The notes under the pieces were generated by a model. It worked only from the letters and a program-made list of their open reading frames with translations, did not search any database and had not been told where the DNA came from. The position numbers were made by a program, and so were the translations under genes. This document shows positions 33,919-45,000 of a stretch of 64,000 nucleotides of DNA, in pieces. Source of the stretch: an uncultured Alistipes sp. (GTDB lineage: Bacteria > Bacteroidota > Bacteroidia > Bacteroidales > Rikenellaceae); NCBI GenBank assembly GCA_900542505.1, contig UQNV01000002.1, positions 1 through 64,000 of the forward strand, in the 5' to 3' direction. The first letter of the stretch is position 1. Each line of letters begins with the position of its first letter.

Positions 33919-34818
33919 TCACTTCGACCCCAGCCACAGGAAGAACATGCCGACCAGAATGAAGAGCAGGTCGAGCGCCTTGGCCTTCAGATTGCGCTCG
34001 TGGAAGAGCAGCGCTCCGCAGCAGAAAGAGACCACCACCGAACCGCGCCGCACCATCGAAACCACCGATATCATTGCCCCCTCCTCACCCAGAGCCGAGA
34101 GGTAGGCGAAGTCGGCCAGCGACAGGAAAATTGAGATGAGCGGAATGGCCCAGCTCCAGTGAAAGGGGGTCGTCGAGTGACGCCGGGGCCACCACAGCGC
34201 ACCGACCACCGTACCCATCATCAGCAGCTGGTAGAAATTGTACCAGCTTTGGACGAATACCGGGTCGAGGCGCGTCATGATGTACTTGTCGTAGAGTCCG
34301 CTGACCGCACCCATGACCGCCGCCGCTGCAATGCAGAGTATCCAGATGTTGTGGGCGAAATCAACCCCTTCGCGACGTCCCGAGCGGCTCAGCAGAAAGA
34401 GCGACAGGAGCGCCAGCGCCACGCCGACCCACTGGTAGCCGTTGAGCCGCTCGCCGAAAAGGAGCATCGCGCCGACGAGCACCATGACGGGACGCGTCGC
34501 ATTGATGGGCCCCACGATGGTGAGCGGCAGGTGCTTCATGGCAAGGTAGCCGAACACCCACGATGTCAGCACAATGGCCGACTTGAGTGCAACCAGTGCG
34601 TGAGCATGCGCATCGCCCGGTGAACTTTCGAGCAACGTCCCGTCGAACCAGTCCAGGCCGCATTCGGCGGCCACGATGACCGGAGCGAAGAGCAGGCTCG
34701 AGAAGAGCGTGTTGAGCAGCAGCACGGGCAACACGGCATTGCCCGTCAGCGCCTTCTTCTTGGCGACATCGTAGAGGCCCAGCAGGGCCGCAGAGGTAAA
34801 AGCAAGGGTCAGCCACAT
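33919..34818 (-). CDS. EamA/DMT-family transporter
   Basis: 299 residues, ten hydrophobic segments in two five-helix EamA repeats: the first from WLTLAFTSAALLGLYDVA to about 145, the second from ILCIAAAAVMGAVSGLYDK on. Both repeats carry a LYD(V/K) motif after the first helix. Conserved pieces include GPINATRPVMVLVGAMLLFGE and SMVRRGSVVVSF. A drug/metabolite exporter of the inner membrane; substrate not predictable. It is on the same strand as pheT but upstream of that gene's own promoter. Confidence 0.88.
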   Translation of the reverse strand: MWLTLAFTSAALLGLYDVAKKKALTGNAVLPVLLLNTLFSSLLFAPVIVAAECGLDWFDGTLLESSPGDAHAHALVALKSAIVLTSWVFGYLAMKHLPLTIVGPINATRPVMVLVGAMLLFGERLNGYQWVGVALALLSLFLLSRSGRREGVDFAHNIWILCIAAAAVMGAVSGLYDKYIMTRLDPVFVQSWYNFYQLLMMGTVVGALWWPRRHSTTPFHWSWAIPLISIFLSLADFAYLSALGEEGAMISVVSMVRRGSVVVSFCCGALLFHERNLKAKALDLLFILVGMFFLWLGSK

Positions 34819-34964
34819 GGTCGGCTATCGTATCGTCGGTTTATTCGTTTCTGTCGGCAACGCACGGAAGAGCTCTGCGCCGTACGCTGCGCGCCGCACC
34901 GTCCGCCCGGAGGCTCTTCCGGAGCGGCAGTGCGGCACACTGATGAAAAACTCCCTGCGGAGCG

Positions 34965-36122
34965 TCACAACTCGTCGCTGTAGACCGCTCCGGGCAGGTC
35001 GTGCAGGTTGTAGCGCGAAGCCATCGACATGCCGTAGGCACCGGCCGACTTGATGGAGAGCAGGTCGCCGCGGCGGGTCGTGCGCAGCGTCACGTTCTCG
35101 TCAAAGACATCGGTCGACTCGCAGGCCGTACCCACGATGGTATACTTCTCGCGCGTCTCGGCCTCCGAGGTGACGTTCTCGATGTTGTGGTAGGAGCCAT
35201 AGAGCGCCGGACGAATCAGCTCGGTCATGCTCGCATCGACAATCACCAGCTTGCGGCCCGTGGCCGTGGTCTTGTTGAAGAGCACCGAGGTAATCAGCTC
35301 GCCGCACTCGCCGACAATCGAACGACCGAACTCGAAATGCACCTCGCGGTCGCCCACCTGCAGATGGGTGTGGACAATCGAGAAGAGCGAGGCGAAGTTG
35401 GGAATCGGTTCGTTTTCGGGCACATCATAATTGATGCCCAGGCCGCCGCCCACGTCGACGAAGCGGAACGAGAAGCCCAGCTGCTCGAGGTTGGCAACGA
35501 TGACGTTGACCTTGTTGCACATGTTCTCGAAGACATGCAGCTCGCGAATCTGCGAACCGATATGCAGGTGAATGCCCACAATGCGGATGTGCTCGAGCGA
35601 CTTAATCCACTCGGCATGGGCCAGCACCTCCTCATACGAGATGCCGAACTTGCTGTCGGCCTGGCCCGTATCGATGCAGTGGTTGGTCTTGGGGTCGATG
35701 TCGGGGTTGATGCGCAGCGCCACGTCGGTCACACGCCCGGCCTCGGCCGAAAGGGTGTCGACCAGCTCCAGCTCCTGAATCGATTCGCAGTTGATGGCCA
35801 TGATTCCCTGCTCGATGGCATAGCGCAGCTCCTTGTCGCGCTTGCCTACGCCGGCATAGACGATGCCGCGCGGGTCGAAGCCCGCCTCGACAGCCTTGCG
35901 CAGCTCGTTGCCCGAAGCGCAGTCGATGCCCAGGCCATACTCGCGGATGACCGCAAGCAGGCGGTCGTCGTAATTGGCCTTGATGGCATAGTGCACCTTG
36001 TAATCGTATTTTTTCGACTCGGAAACAACGCTTTCAAGAGTCTGGCGCAGAAGCGCAATGTCGTAAAGATAGAACGGGGTCTCGAACTCCCGGAGTCGGG
36101 GGGCAATCTGTCTGCTTAACAT
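34965..36122 (-). CDS. lysA: Diaminopimelate decarboxylase
   Basis: 385 residues. A PLP enzyme of alanine-racemase fold III making L-lysine from meso-diaminopimelate, the last step of lysine synthesis. PLP lysine is Lys48 in HYAIKAN. Other motifs are HLHIGSQ, VDVGGGLGINY, EFGRSIVGECG, CESTDVF and GAYGMSMAS. Length is slightly short for LysA but complete. It is preceded by a full consensus promoter. The next genes upstream (hom, metX, metY) also belong to aspartate-family amino-acid synthesis, so the region clusters this pathway. Confidence 0.94.
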   Translation of the reverse strand: MLSRQIAPRLREFETPFYLYDIALLRQTLESVVSESKKYDYKVHYAIKANYDDRLLAVIREYGLGIDCASGNELRKAVEAGFDPRGIVYAGVGKRDKELRYAIEQGIMAINCESIQELELVDTLSAEAGRVTDVALRINPDIDPKTNHCIDTGQADSKFGISYEEVLAHAEWIKSLEHIRIVGIHLHIGSQIRELHVFENMCNKVNVIVANLEQLGFSFRFVDVGGGLGINYDVPENEPIPNFASLFSIVHTHLQVGDREVHFEFGRSIVGECGELITSVLFNKTTATGRKLVIVDASMTELIRPALYGSYHNIENVTSEAETREKYTIVGTACESTDVFDENVTLRTTRRGDLLSIKSAGAYGMSMASRYNLHDLPGAVYSDEL

Positions 36123-36155
36123 ATGTTTTTCTAACTTTTAACCTTAACCGAAGGG

Positions 36156-36187
36156 CAAAGATAGGAAAAGTCGTCTTCAAAGCCAAA
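36156..36187 (-). promoter_or_regulatory. Promoter of lysA
   Basis: On the minus strand TTTG (36187-36184), 20 bases, TATCTTTG (36163-36156). The start should lie near 36150, with a leader of about 28 nt. No leader peptide or riboswitch fits in that space. Confidence 0.78.
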
Positions 36188-36261
36188 CCGCGGGCGGATT
36201 TTCGGCTCACGGCCGCCGCACGGACCGTCCGCCGGTGCCGTGCAGGGCCGGCCGCCGCAGC

Positions 36262-37461
36262 TCAGTTGTTCTGGAAGAAGAGCGGGATGTTGGCCATGAA
36301 GACATCGCTGCCGCCAAGCTGCCCGCGCTTGCGAAGCAGCTCCGCGAGCGAGACGTCGCCGATGACGTAGCTGCTCTCGGCACAGTAGTACTCCTCGTGA
36401 ATGCGCGTGAAGTCGAGGATGTGGGGGACGTTGGTCTCCGAGTAACGGACATAGATGCGCAGCTGGATGTCGGTCGTGTATTCGGGACGCTGCAGGTAGT
36501 TCTGCTTCTTGTACTCGTAGCGGTAGTTGTGCTGGCGGGCCATGATGTCACTCAGGATGGACGAGGCCGTCGGAAGACTACCGGCCCCCTTGCCGAACAT
36601 GAACTGACGGTCGTAGCACTCGCCGCGGATGACCACACCGTTGTACTCGTCGTCGACGCTGTAGATGTATTTGTCGGGGGTGACGAACTCCGGCATGACG
36701 AACATCGTGAAGTGCTCGTCGCTCACCTTGACCACCTGGGCCACTAGTTTGATTTTAACCCCCTTTTCGCGGGCGTAGCGGATATCAGACTCGTGGATGG
36801 TCGAGATGCCGTAGGTGAAAATCCGCTCCGGAGCGACATAGGCACCCAGCGCATGGACCGTGATGATGACCAGCTTGAAGAGCGAATCGTAACCCTCGAT
36901 GTCGAACGAAGGGTCGCTCTCGGCAAAGCCCAGTTCCTGAGCCTGGGCGAGCGCATGGGCATAGGTGTCGCTGTGGTCGAAGACGCGCGAGAGGATGTAG
37001 TTCGACGAGCCGTTGAGGATGCCCTTCACCTCGAGCAGCAGGTCGTTGTCGTAGTACTCCTCCAGATTGCGGATGACGGGAATCGAACCGCACGACGAAG
37101 CGTCGTAGAGCAGCGCGACGTTGTGCGTCTTCTGGATTTCAATCAGTTCGGGCAGGTGGTGCGCCAGCATCGTCTTGTTGCCCGAGACGACGGGAATGCC
37201 CTTCAGCAGCGCCGTCTTGACGATGTCGTAGGCCGCCGCCGCATCGTCGATGACCTCGACCACGAGGTTGATGTCCGGGTTGGAGAGAATCTCGTCGGGC
37301 GAATCGGTAAAGAAGGAGCGGTCGATGGAACGCGGCTTGTCGAGCGAGCGGACGCAGATTTTGACAATTTCGGCATTGGCGTTCTTCGCCTTGCGGACCA
37401 CTTCGTAGATGCCCTGTCCGACCACGCCGAAACCGAAGAGTCCGATGTTGATTTTGTTCAT
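36262..37461 (-). CDS. hom: Homoserine dehydrogenase
   Basis: 399 residues. Reduces aspartate semialdehyde to homoserine, the branch to methionine and threonine. NAD(P)-binding motif GLFGFGVVGQG (8-18); SGNKTML and the catalytic-domain sequence GILNGSSNYIL ... GFAESDPSFDIEGYD are diagnostic. There is no N-terminal aspartokinase fusion. The C-terminal 60-90 residues occupy the place of the usual ACT domain but do not look like one. Third gene of the metY-metX-hom operon (12 bp after metX), so homoserine supply for methionine is under the same leader control. Confidence 0.94.
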   Translation of the reverse strand: MNKINIGLFGFGVVGQGIYEVVRKAKNANAEIVKICVRSLDKPRSIDRSFFTDSPDEILSNPDINLVVEVIDDAAAAYDIVKTALLKGIPVVSGNKTMLAHHLPELIEIQKTHNVALLYDASSCGSIPVIRNLEEYYDNDLLLEVKGILNGSSNYILSRVFDHSDTYAHALAQAQELGFAESDPSFDIEGYDSLFKLVIITVHALGAYVAPERIFTYGISTIHESDIRYAREKGVKIKLVAQVVKVSDEHFTMFVMPEFVTPDKYIYSVDDEYNGVVIRGECYDRQFMFGKGAGSLPTASSILSDIMARQHNYRYEYKKQNYLQRPEYTTDIQLRIYVRYSETNVPHILDFTRIHEEYYCAESSYVIGDVSLAELLRKRGQLGGSDVFMANIPLFFQNN

Positions 37462-37473
37462 ATCGAGGTTGTT

Positions 37474-38486
37474 TTAATCGTTTACAAAGGGGTAGAGGAT
37501 TGTGTTGAGCTGCTCGTGCTCGACCAGGAACCCGTCGTGGCCGAAATCGGAGACAATTTCATGGTAGGTGCTGCCGGGAATCATCGCGGCGAGCCGGCGC
37601 ATCTCGGCGGGCGGGAAGACGAGGTCGGTCGTGATGCCGACCACCAGCGTTCGGGCCGCAACACGGGCCAGGGCAGCCTCCACGCCGCCGCGCCCGCGCC
37701 CCACGTCGTGCGTATCGAATGCATCGAGAATGGCGTGGTAAGAGTAGGCGTTGTAGCGGCGGCAGAGCTTCTCGCCCTGGTAGCGCTGGTAGGTGGCGGC
37801 ACGATGCGGCAGCGAGCCCCCGTCGGGGTCCTGCTGCGTGCGGTTGTAACCGCTGCCGCCGCGGTAGGTGAGCAGCCCGATGGCCCGGGCGGCCGCCATG
37901 CCCGCCCGACCGGCATCGGCGCTCGGCTCCCCGAAGGTCGGGTCGGACTCGATGGCCATGCGCTGCGTCTCGTCGATGGCGATGCTCCACGGCGAAGCCT
38001 TCGCCGCCGTGGCGATCAGGATCAGTTTCCGGATGCGCTGCGGCTCCTCGACAGCCCACTCCACGGCCTGGAACCCGCCCACCGAACTGCCGACAAGCGT
38101 GGCGATGCGCCCGACGCCCAGCGCATCGGCCAACAGGCCGTGGGCGCGGACCATGTCGCGGATGGTGAAGGGCGGGAAATCGCGGTAATAGGGTAGCCCG
38201 GTCCGGGGATTGACATGGAGCGGCCCGGTGGTGCCGTAGTGCGAGCCGAGGATGTTGGCGCAGACAACGAAATGGCGCGAGGGGTCGAGGAAACGCCCCG
38301 CCTCGACCGTATGGGGCCACCAGTCGGCCACCTCGGAATTGGCCGTCAGCGCATGGCAGACCCACACGACGTTGTCCCGCGACGCGTTGAGCCGTCCGTA
38401 GGCATGATAGGCAATCGTCAGCCGGGGCAGCGCCTCGCCCGACTCCAGCACAAAGGGGGCGTCGTATCGGAAAATGCTCGGTTCCA

Positions 38487-38487
<1 letters not shown>
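37474..38487 (-). CDS. metX: Homoserine O-acetyltransferase
   Basis: 337 residues, alpha/beta hydrolase fold. Acetylates homoserine with acetyl-CoA, the first committed step of methionine synthesis. Nucleophile Ser135 in LVGSSVGGFQAVEWA. The later Asp and His of the triad are in TTDLVFPP and GHDGFLVEHEQL. The N-terminal signature AYHAYGRLN ... VVWVCHALTANSEV is typical. Its ATG shares one base with the metY stop (TGATG at 38487), so translation is coupled. Specificity for acetyl versus succinyl is inferred from family and from the MetY partner. Confidence 0.94.
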
Positions 38488-39824
<1,337 letters not shown>

Positions 39825-39849
39825 TCATTCATACAGACATGCGAACGAC

Positions 39850-39942
39850 CTACCCCCGGCATTGTCGGTTGTGCATGCACATCGAGTGCATCATCATGGC
39901 GCGCATGCGGCATGCGCTGTCGGCGGTCATATTCGGACGCAT
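39850..39942 (-). CDS. Methionine-rich leader peptide of the metY-metX-hom operon
   Basis: A 30-codon frame from ATG 39942 to TAG 39850: MRPNMTADSACRMRAMMMHS followed by MCMHNRQCRG. Eight of 30 residues are Met, including five Met in eight consecutive codons (16-23), and three are Cys. It begins about 23 nt after the predicted transcript start and is followed by an intrinsic terminator and then metY. This is the layout of a ribosome-mediated attenuator: shortage of charged tRNA-Met would stall the ribosome on the Met codons and favour read-through. Too short for standard gene callers. Translation is not proven; the Met density and position are the argument. Confidence 0.8.
   Translation of the reverse strand: MRPNMTADSACRMRAMMMHSMCMHNRQCRG
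39875..39917 (-). promoter_or_regulatory. Hairpins inside the met leader
   Basis: Two self-complementary segments lie over the leader codons: GCGCATGC/GCATGCGC (39901-39917) and ATGCAC/GTGCAT (39875-39880 with 39886-39891, 5-nt loop). The second covers the Met-dense codons and would be opened by a ribosome stalled there, as expected for the pause or control hairpin of an attenuator. Confidence 0.5.
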
Positions 39943-39970
39943 GGTCTTAACGTCAATCGTTACTAGTGGA

Positions 39971-39978
39971 CAAAGATA
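39971..39978 (-). promoter_or_regulatory. Putative -7 element of the met leader/operon
   Basis: The minus strand reads TATCTTTG, with transcription expected near 39965. The leader RNA to metY is then about 195 nt. No -33 TTTG is seen at 19-20 bases. Confidence 0.6.
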
Positions 39979-40030
39979 CTCTTTTTTCGGTAAAATCGTC
40001 CATTTGCGCCGTTTTTTTTACACCTTCGCC

Positions 40031-40075
40031 AAAAAAAACGACGTTCCCGGACGGAACTCTCTCCGTCCGGGAACG
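40031..40075 (-). terminator. Terminator of the RND efflux/tetR operon
   Basis: A 14-bp perfect stem CGTTCCCGGACGGA (40042-40055) with TCCGTCCGGGAACG (40062-40075). On the minus strand it is followed shortly by eight T (40038-40031). Confidence 0.85.
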
Positions 40076-40097
40076 CTGTATCGGGTATCTCCGGCGC

Positions 40098-40673
40098 TCA
40101 GGCCTGGTCTATCAGGCAGATGCCCTCCTGCGTGGCAACACCCCGAAGCAAGGCCCTGCAGATGAGCTGCAGCTCCTCGCGTGATGCCTGATTGATGCGC
40201 ATCTCGTAGAGCGAGCTGACAAGCCGCCCGGCAAAGACTTCTGCGTTGAGTTCGGGCAGGATGAAACCGTCCCGCTGGCAACACTCCATCATTGCGGTCA
40301 ACTCCTTATCCCAAACCACCCGGTGCTCGGCATACTGTTCGGCATAGGCCAGTTTCTGCTTCACGTCGTTCAGGAAACTGCTGTCCACCAGATAGAGGCT
40401 GTCAATATACTCGTTCGTCAGGCGAAACATCTTCTGGAGCGACGTGGCGCGAAGCCGGCGGTAGCCCGAGATGCGGCGCCGAATCGAGCGACCCATTTCG
40501 CCCAGGCAGGCATTGACCAGTTCGGTCTTGTCGGCGAACATGGTATAGAGCGTCCGTTTCGAGATGCCGAGCCGCTCCGTAATCTCATCCACCCGCACGG
40601 CACGAATGCCGTTGCGGGAGATGAGTTCCTGCGTCGTGCGGATGATTTCTTCTCTGGTTGCACCTCGCTTCAT
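40098..40673 (-). CDS. TetR-family transcriptional regulator
   Basis: 191 residues. N-terminal helix-turn-helix (about 8-50: REEIIRTTQELISRNGIRAV and ERLGISKRTLYTMFADK). The all-helical C-terminal ligand domain is unrelated to well-known members. Only 2 bp separate it from the upstream efflux gene, and it is last in the operon mfp-rnd-omf-tetR. It is therefore probably an autoregulator of this RND pump, released by a pump substrate. The operon terminates right after it. Confidence 0.9.
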   Translation of the reverse strand: MKRGATREEIIRTTQELISRNGIRAVRVDEITERLGISKRTLYTMFADKTELVNACLGEMGRSIRRRISGYRRLRATSLQKMFRLTNEYIDSLYLVDSSFLNDVKQKLAYAEQYAEHRVVWDKELTAMMECCQRDGFILPELNAEVFAGRLVSSLYEMRINQASREELQLICRALLRGVATQEGICLIDQA

Positions 40674-40675
40674 GG

Positions 40676-42046
40676 CTATTCCTCTTCGGCGAGGTCGCGA
40701 CCTCCACCGAGTGCCTGATAGAGGTTGACAACACCCTGGATTTCATCGAAACGGTCGGCAATCTGCGAGAGCTGGGCCGACAGCAGCGACTGCTGGGCGG
40801 TCAACACCTCGAGATAGGTCGTCGAGCCATGCATCATGAGCAGTTCGGTGCTCTCGACCGCACGGGCCATTGCGTCAATCTGGCTGGCGCGCAGGTCGGC
40901 CTTGGCCCGGGCATTCTGATACTGCGTCAGCGCATTGTTGACCTCGGCACCGGCATTGAGCAGCGTCTGCTGGAACGAAAGCTTGGCCTCTTCCTGCTGA
41001 GCCTTCATGATTTTCACCTGGGCGCGGTTGGCTCCAGCGTTGAAAATGGGCTGGAGCAGCGAGCCGGCCGCCGTGAGCAGCAGCTTGCCCGGGTTGACAA
41101 TCATCGCACCGGCGCTGTTGGTCCATCCGGCCGAACCGCTGAGCGTAATCGACGGATAGAGGGCCGAACGGGCCTGGCTCGTGGCGTAGTAGGCCTGCAT
41201 GAGGGTATATTCGGCACTGCGCACGTCGGGGCGGTTCGAGAGCATCTGAACCGGAACGCCCACGACAATCTGCTCGGGCATGTTCTGCGCATCGAGCTTG
41301 CCGCGCTCGATTTGCTGGGGTGCAATGCCCAGTATCGAGCAGAGGCTGTTCTCCGCCTCGCGAATCGAGGTCTCGATGTCACGCAGCGATGCCACCACGG
41401 CGTAGTAGTTGCCCTCGTACTGGGCGACGCCCGCCTCGTTGGTCATACCGGCATCCTTCAATGCCCGCATCGTCTCGACGCTCTGCTCCCACTTCTCGGC
41501 CGTCTCACGCGTCACCTCCTGCTGGCTGTCGAGCATGAGCAGCGTATAGTAGAGGTTGGCGATATTGGCGATGAGCTGGGTCTTGACCGCCTGTTCGTAC
41601 TCCTGGCTCTGGGCATAGAGCGCCTTGGCCCTGCGCTTGGCATTGGTCAGACCGTTGAAGATGTCAATCTGCCAGCTTGCCGTAACGGGAATGCTGTAGG
41701 TCTTCGATGCAGCCTGGTTGTCGAAGCTGCTGATGGACCCCTGCGGAGCGAAGTTGAACGAAGGCAGGTAGGCCAGACGCGCCGACTTGAGCGTGGCTTC
41801 GGCCTCCTTCACACGCCACTGTGCCGACTGCAGGTCGGTGTTGTTGGCGAGACCCTCTTCGATGAGCCCCTGCAGCTGGGGGTCGGTGAAGACCTCCTGC
41901 CAGCGGAGATTGCCCAGCGTCATGGTGTCGGCGCTCTCCGCATCGCCGTACAGTCCGTCGGTATTGATTTCGGGACGGGTGTAGGGCTTGTAAATGCCGC
42001 AGCCGGTCATTGCGACTGCAAGGCTGATAATCAGTATTTTTTTCAT
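40676..42046 (-). CDS. RND efflux outer membrane channel lipoprotein (NodT/OprM type)
   Basis: 456 residues. Lipoprotein signal KKILIISLAVAMTGC, then two OEP repeats (DPQLQGLIEEGLANNTDLQSAQWRVKEAEATL and AEYTLMQAYYATSQARSALYPSITL). The conserved TASWQIDIFNG block lies between. Forms the trimeric exit duct for the RND pump encoded just upstream (4 bp gap). Ends with LGGGRDLAEEE. Confidence 0.92.
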   Translation of the reverse strand: MKKILIISLAVAMTGCGIYKPYTRPEINTDGLYGDAESADTMTLGNLRWQEVFTDPQLQGLIEEGLANNTDLQSAQWRVKEAEATLKSARLAYLPSFNFAPQGSISSFDNQAASKTYSIPVTASWQIDIFNGLTNAKRRAKALYAQSQEYEQAVKTQLIANIANLYYTLLMLDSQQEVTRETAEKWEQSVETMRALKDAGMTNEAGVAQYEGNYYAVVASLRDIETSIREAENSLCSILGIAPQQIERGKLDAQNMPEQIVVGVPVQMLSNRPDVRSAEYTLMQAYYATSQARSALYPSITLSGSAGWTNSAGAMIVNPGKLLLTAAGSLLQPIFNAGANRAQVKIMKAQQEEAKLSFQQTLLNAGAEVNNALTQYQNARAKADLRASQIDAMARAVESTELLMMHGSTTYLEVLTAQQSLLSAQLSQIADRFDEIQGVVNLYQALGGGRDLAEEE

Positions 42047-42050
42047 GACG

Positions 42051-45000
42051 TTACTCCTCTTTCTCGTTTTTGACCTCTTCCACTTCGGCTCGTACGGACC
42101 ACTGGGGGTCGGGATCGAACTCGAGGGGCTTGAACTTCTCCTGGATGGTTTCGAAGACGATGAACAGCGTCGGCACGAGGAACAGCAGCGCCAGCGTACC
42201 TACAATCATACCGCCCACGACACCCGTACCGAGGGTTGCGTTACCGTTGGCACCGGCACCGGTCGAGAATACCAGCGGGAGCATACCCAGCACGCAGGTG
42301 AGCACCGTCATCAGAACCGGACGCAGACGGACCTTGGCGGCCGATACGGCAGCCTGCGTGAGGCTCATGCCCGCACGGCGGCGGTCAGCGGCGTACTCCG
42401 TAATCAGAATGGCCGTCTTCGACAGCAGACCAATCAGCATGATGATACCCGTCTGCAGGTAGATGTTGTTCTCGAGTCCCATGATTTTGGCGAGAAGGAA
42501 CGAACCCATCAGACCGCACGGTACGGCCAGGATGACGGCGAAGGGAATCAGGTAGCTCTCGTAGAGGGCACTCAGGATGAGGTAGATGAACAGCAGACAG
42601 ATACCGAAGATGATGAGCGTGTTGCTCGTCGTCTGGGCCTCCTCGCGGGTGATACCGTCGAACTCGTAGCCGTAGCCCTTCGGAAGCACCTGGTCGGCAA
42701 CCTCGCGGATGGCGTTGATGGCGTCACCCGACGAATAGCCCGCAGCGGCGGTACCCTGTACCGAGATGGCATTGTAGAGGTTGAATCGGTTCAGCACGTC
42801 GGAGCTGTATACCTTGTTCAGCTCGACGAACTCGCCGACGGGAGCCATCTCGCCGCTTTCGGTGCGGACATAGATGTTGTTGAGCGACTCGACGTCGAGA
42901 CGGTCCTCGGCAGGAGCCTGCAGCGTCACGTAGTACATCTTCGAGAAGCGGTTGATGTACGATACGTACTGACCGCCGTAGTAACCCGAGATGGTCGACA
43001 GGATGGTCGAGGGCGAAACGCCTGCACGCTTGGCCTTGGCCGCATCGATGCTTACCATGTACTGCGGGAAGTTGATGTTGAACGACGAGTAGGCGCGTTC
43101 GATTTCCGGACGCTGGTTGAGCGCACCGATGAACTGCTGGAAGATGGCGAAGAAGTCGGTCAGCTCACCGCCTGCACGGTCCTGCAGATACATCGAGAAA
43201 CCGGAGGTCGAACCGTAACCCGAAATCATAGGAGGAGCCACGGCGAAAATCTGGGCATTCTTGATGTCGGCCGTACGGGCATAGATTTGACCGATGACGG
43301 CATGCACCTCATCCTCGGGATTCGGACGCTCGTCCCAGTTCTTCAGCTTGACGATACCCATGGCGTAGGAGGAACCTGCGGCTGAAGCAATCATGTTGAA
43401 ACCGGCGGTCTCCATGGCGTTCTCCACCTGCGGAATGTCGGCAATGCGGTTGGCAACCTGCTCGAGCACCTTGTTGGTCTCCTCGAGCGACGTACCGGGC
43501 GAGGTGGTCACGTTGACCATGATGGTACCCTGGTCCTCGTCGGGCACAAGACCCGTCTTGGTCGAGTTCATCAGCAGCACGAGCGCCGCAATGGCGATGG
43601 CAAAGGTCGACCACATCAGCCACTTGTGCTTGATGAAGACCATCACGCCGCGCTTGTACTTGTTAATCATTGCGTTGAAGATAGCGTTGAAGGCCTTGCG
43701 GAAGCGTGCGGCGAAGTTGTCGCGCATCTCGCCGTTCTCATCCAGGTAGGGCTTCAGCAGCAGGGCGCAGAGGGCCGGCGACAGCGTCAGTGCGTTGATT
43801 GCCGAGATACCGACGGCCACGGCCATCGTGATACCGAACTGCGTGTAGAAGACACCCGACGTACCGCCCATCATGGCCACGGGGATGAACACCGCCATGA
43901 AGACCAGCGTCGAAGTGATGATGGCAGACGTAATACCCGACATGGCGTCGATGGTGGCCATGTACGAGGACTTGTAACCGGCATCGAAGCGCGCCTGCAC
44001 CGCTTCGACCACAATGATGGCATCGTCGACGACCGTACCAATGGCGAGCACCAGCGCGAAGAGGGTCAGCAGGTTGATGGAGAAACCGGCGATGGCCAGG
44101 AAGGCGAAGGTACCGATGAGCGATACGAGAATCGAAACCGTAGGAATCAGCGTCGAGCGGATATCCTGCAGGAAGACGTAAACCACCAGCACCACAAGGA
44201 TGATGGCCTCGATGAGGGTCTTGATAACCTCGTTGATGGAGGCGAAGAGGAAGTCGTTCACACTATGCAGGTGAGCGATGGCAACGCCCTTCGGCAGGTC
44301 GGCCTCGACCTCGTCGAGCAGCGCGTTGATTTGGTTGACGACCTCCGTTGCGTTCGAACCGGCCGTCTGGAAGACCATGGTGCTGACTCCGGCATGACCG
44401 TTCATCTTACCGACGTATGCATAGGACTCACGTCCGAGCTCGATGTCGGCGACATCCTTCAGGCGGAGAATCGTACCGTCGTCCTGAGCCAGGATGACGA
44501 TGTTCTCGAACTCCTCGGGAAGCGTCAGACGGCCCGAATACTTCATCGTATACTGGAAGGCGTTCTTCGAGTTCTCACCCAGCGAACCGGTCGAAGCCTC
44601 GAGGTTCTGCTCGGCCAGTACGGCAGTGATGTCCGAAGGCATGAGCCGGTACTGGGCCATCACGTCGGGCTTGAGCCAGATACGCATCGAGTAGTCGGAA
44701 CCCAGCGTGAAGGCCTCGCCGACGCCCGGGATACGGACGATACGCGGCTCGATATTGATTTTCGAGTAGTTGGCCAGGAAGCCCTCGTCATACGAGTCGT
44801 CGGGGCTGTAGAGCGAGAAGATTTTCACCATCGAGGTCTGACGCTTCATGGTCGTCACACCAATCTGCGTTACCTCGGAGGGCAGCTGGCCGGTAGCGGT
44901 CGAAACCTTGTTCTGCACGTTCACGGCCGCCATGTCGGGGTCGGTTCCCTGCTTGAAATAGATGTTGATGGAGGCGGAACCTGCGGCAGCGGCCGAGGTG

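Noticed and set aside
34868..34921. GGAAGAGC ... GGCTCTTCC inverted repeat after lysA
   Set aside because: The arms are far apart and no T run follows, so I did not call a terminator.
36188..36261. GC-rich palindromic sequence after hom
   Set aside because: It could form several hairpins but lacks a U tract. Probably part of a rho-dependent or unstructured end.
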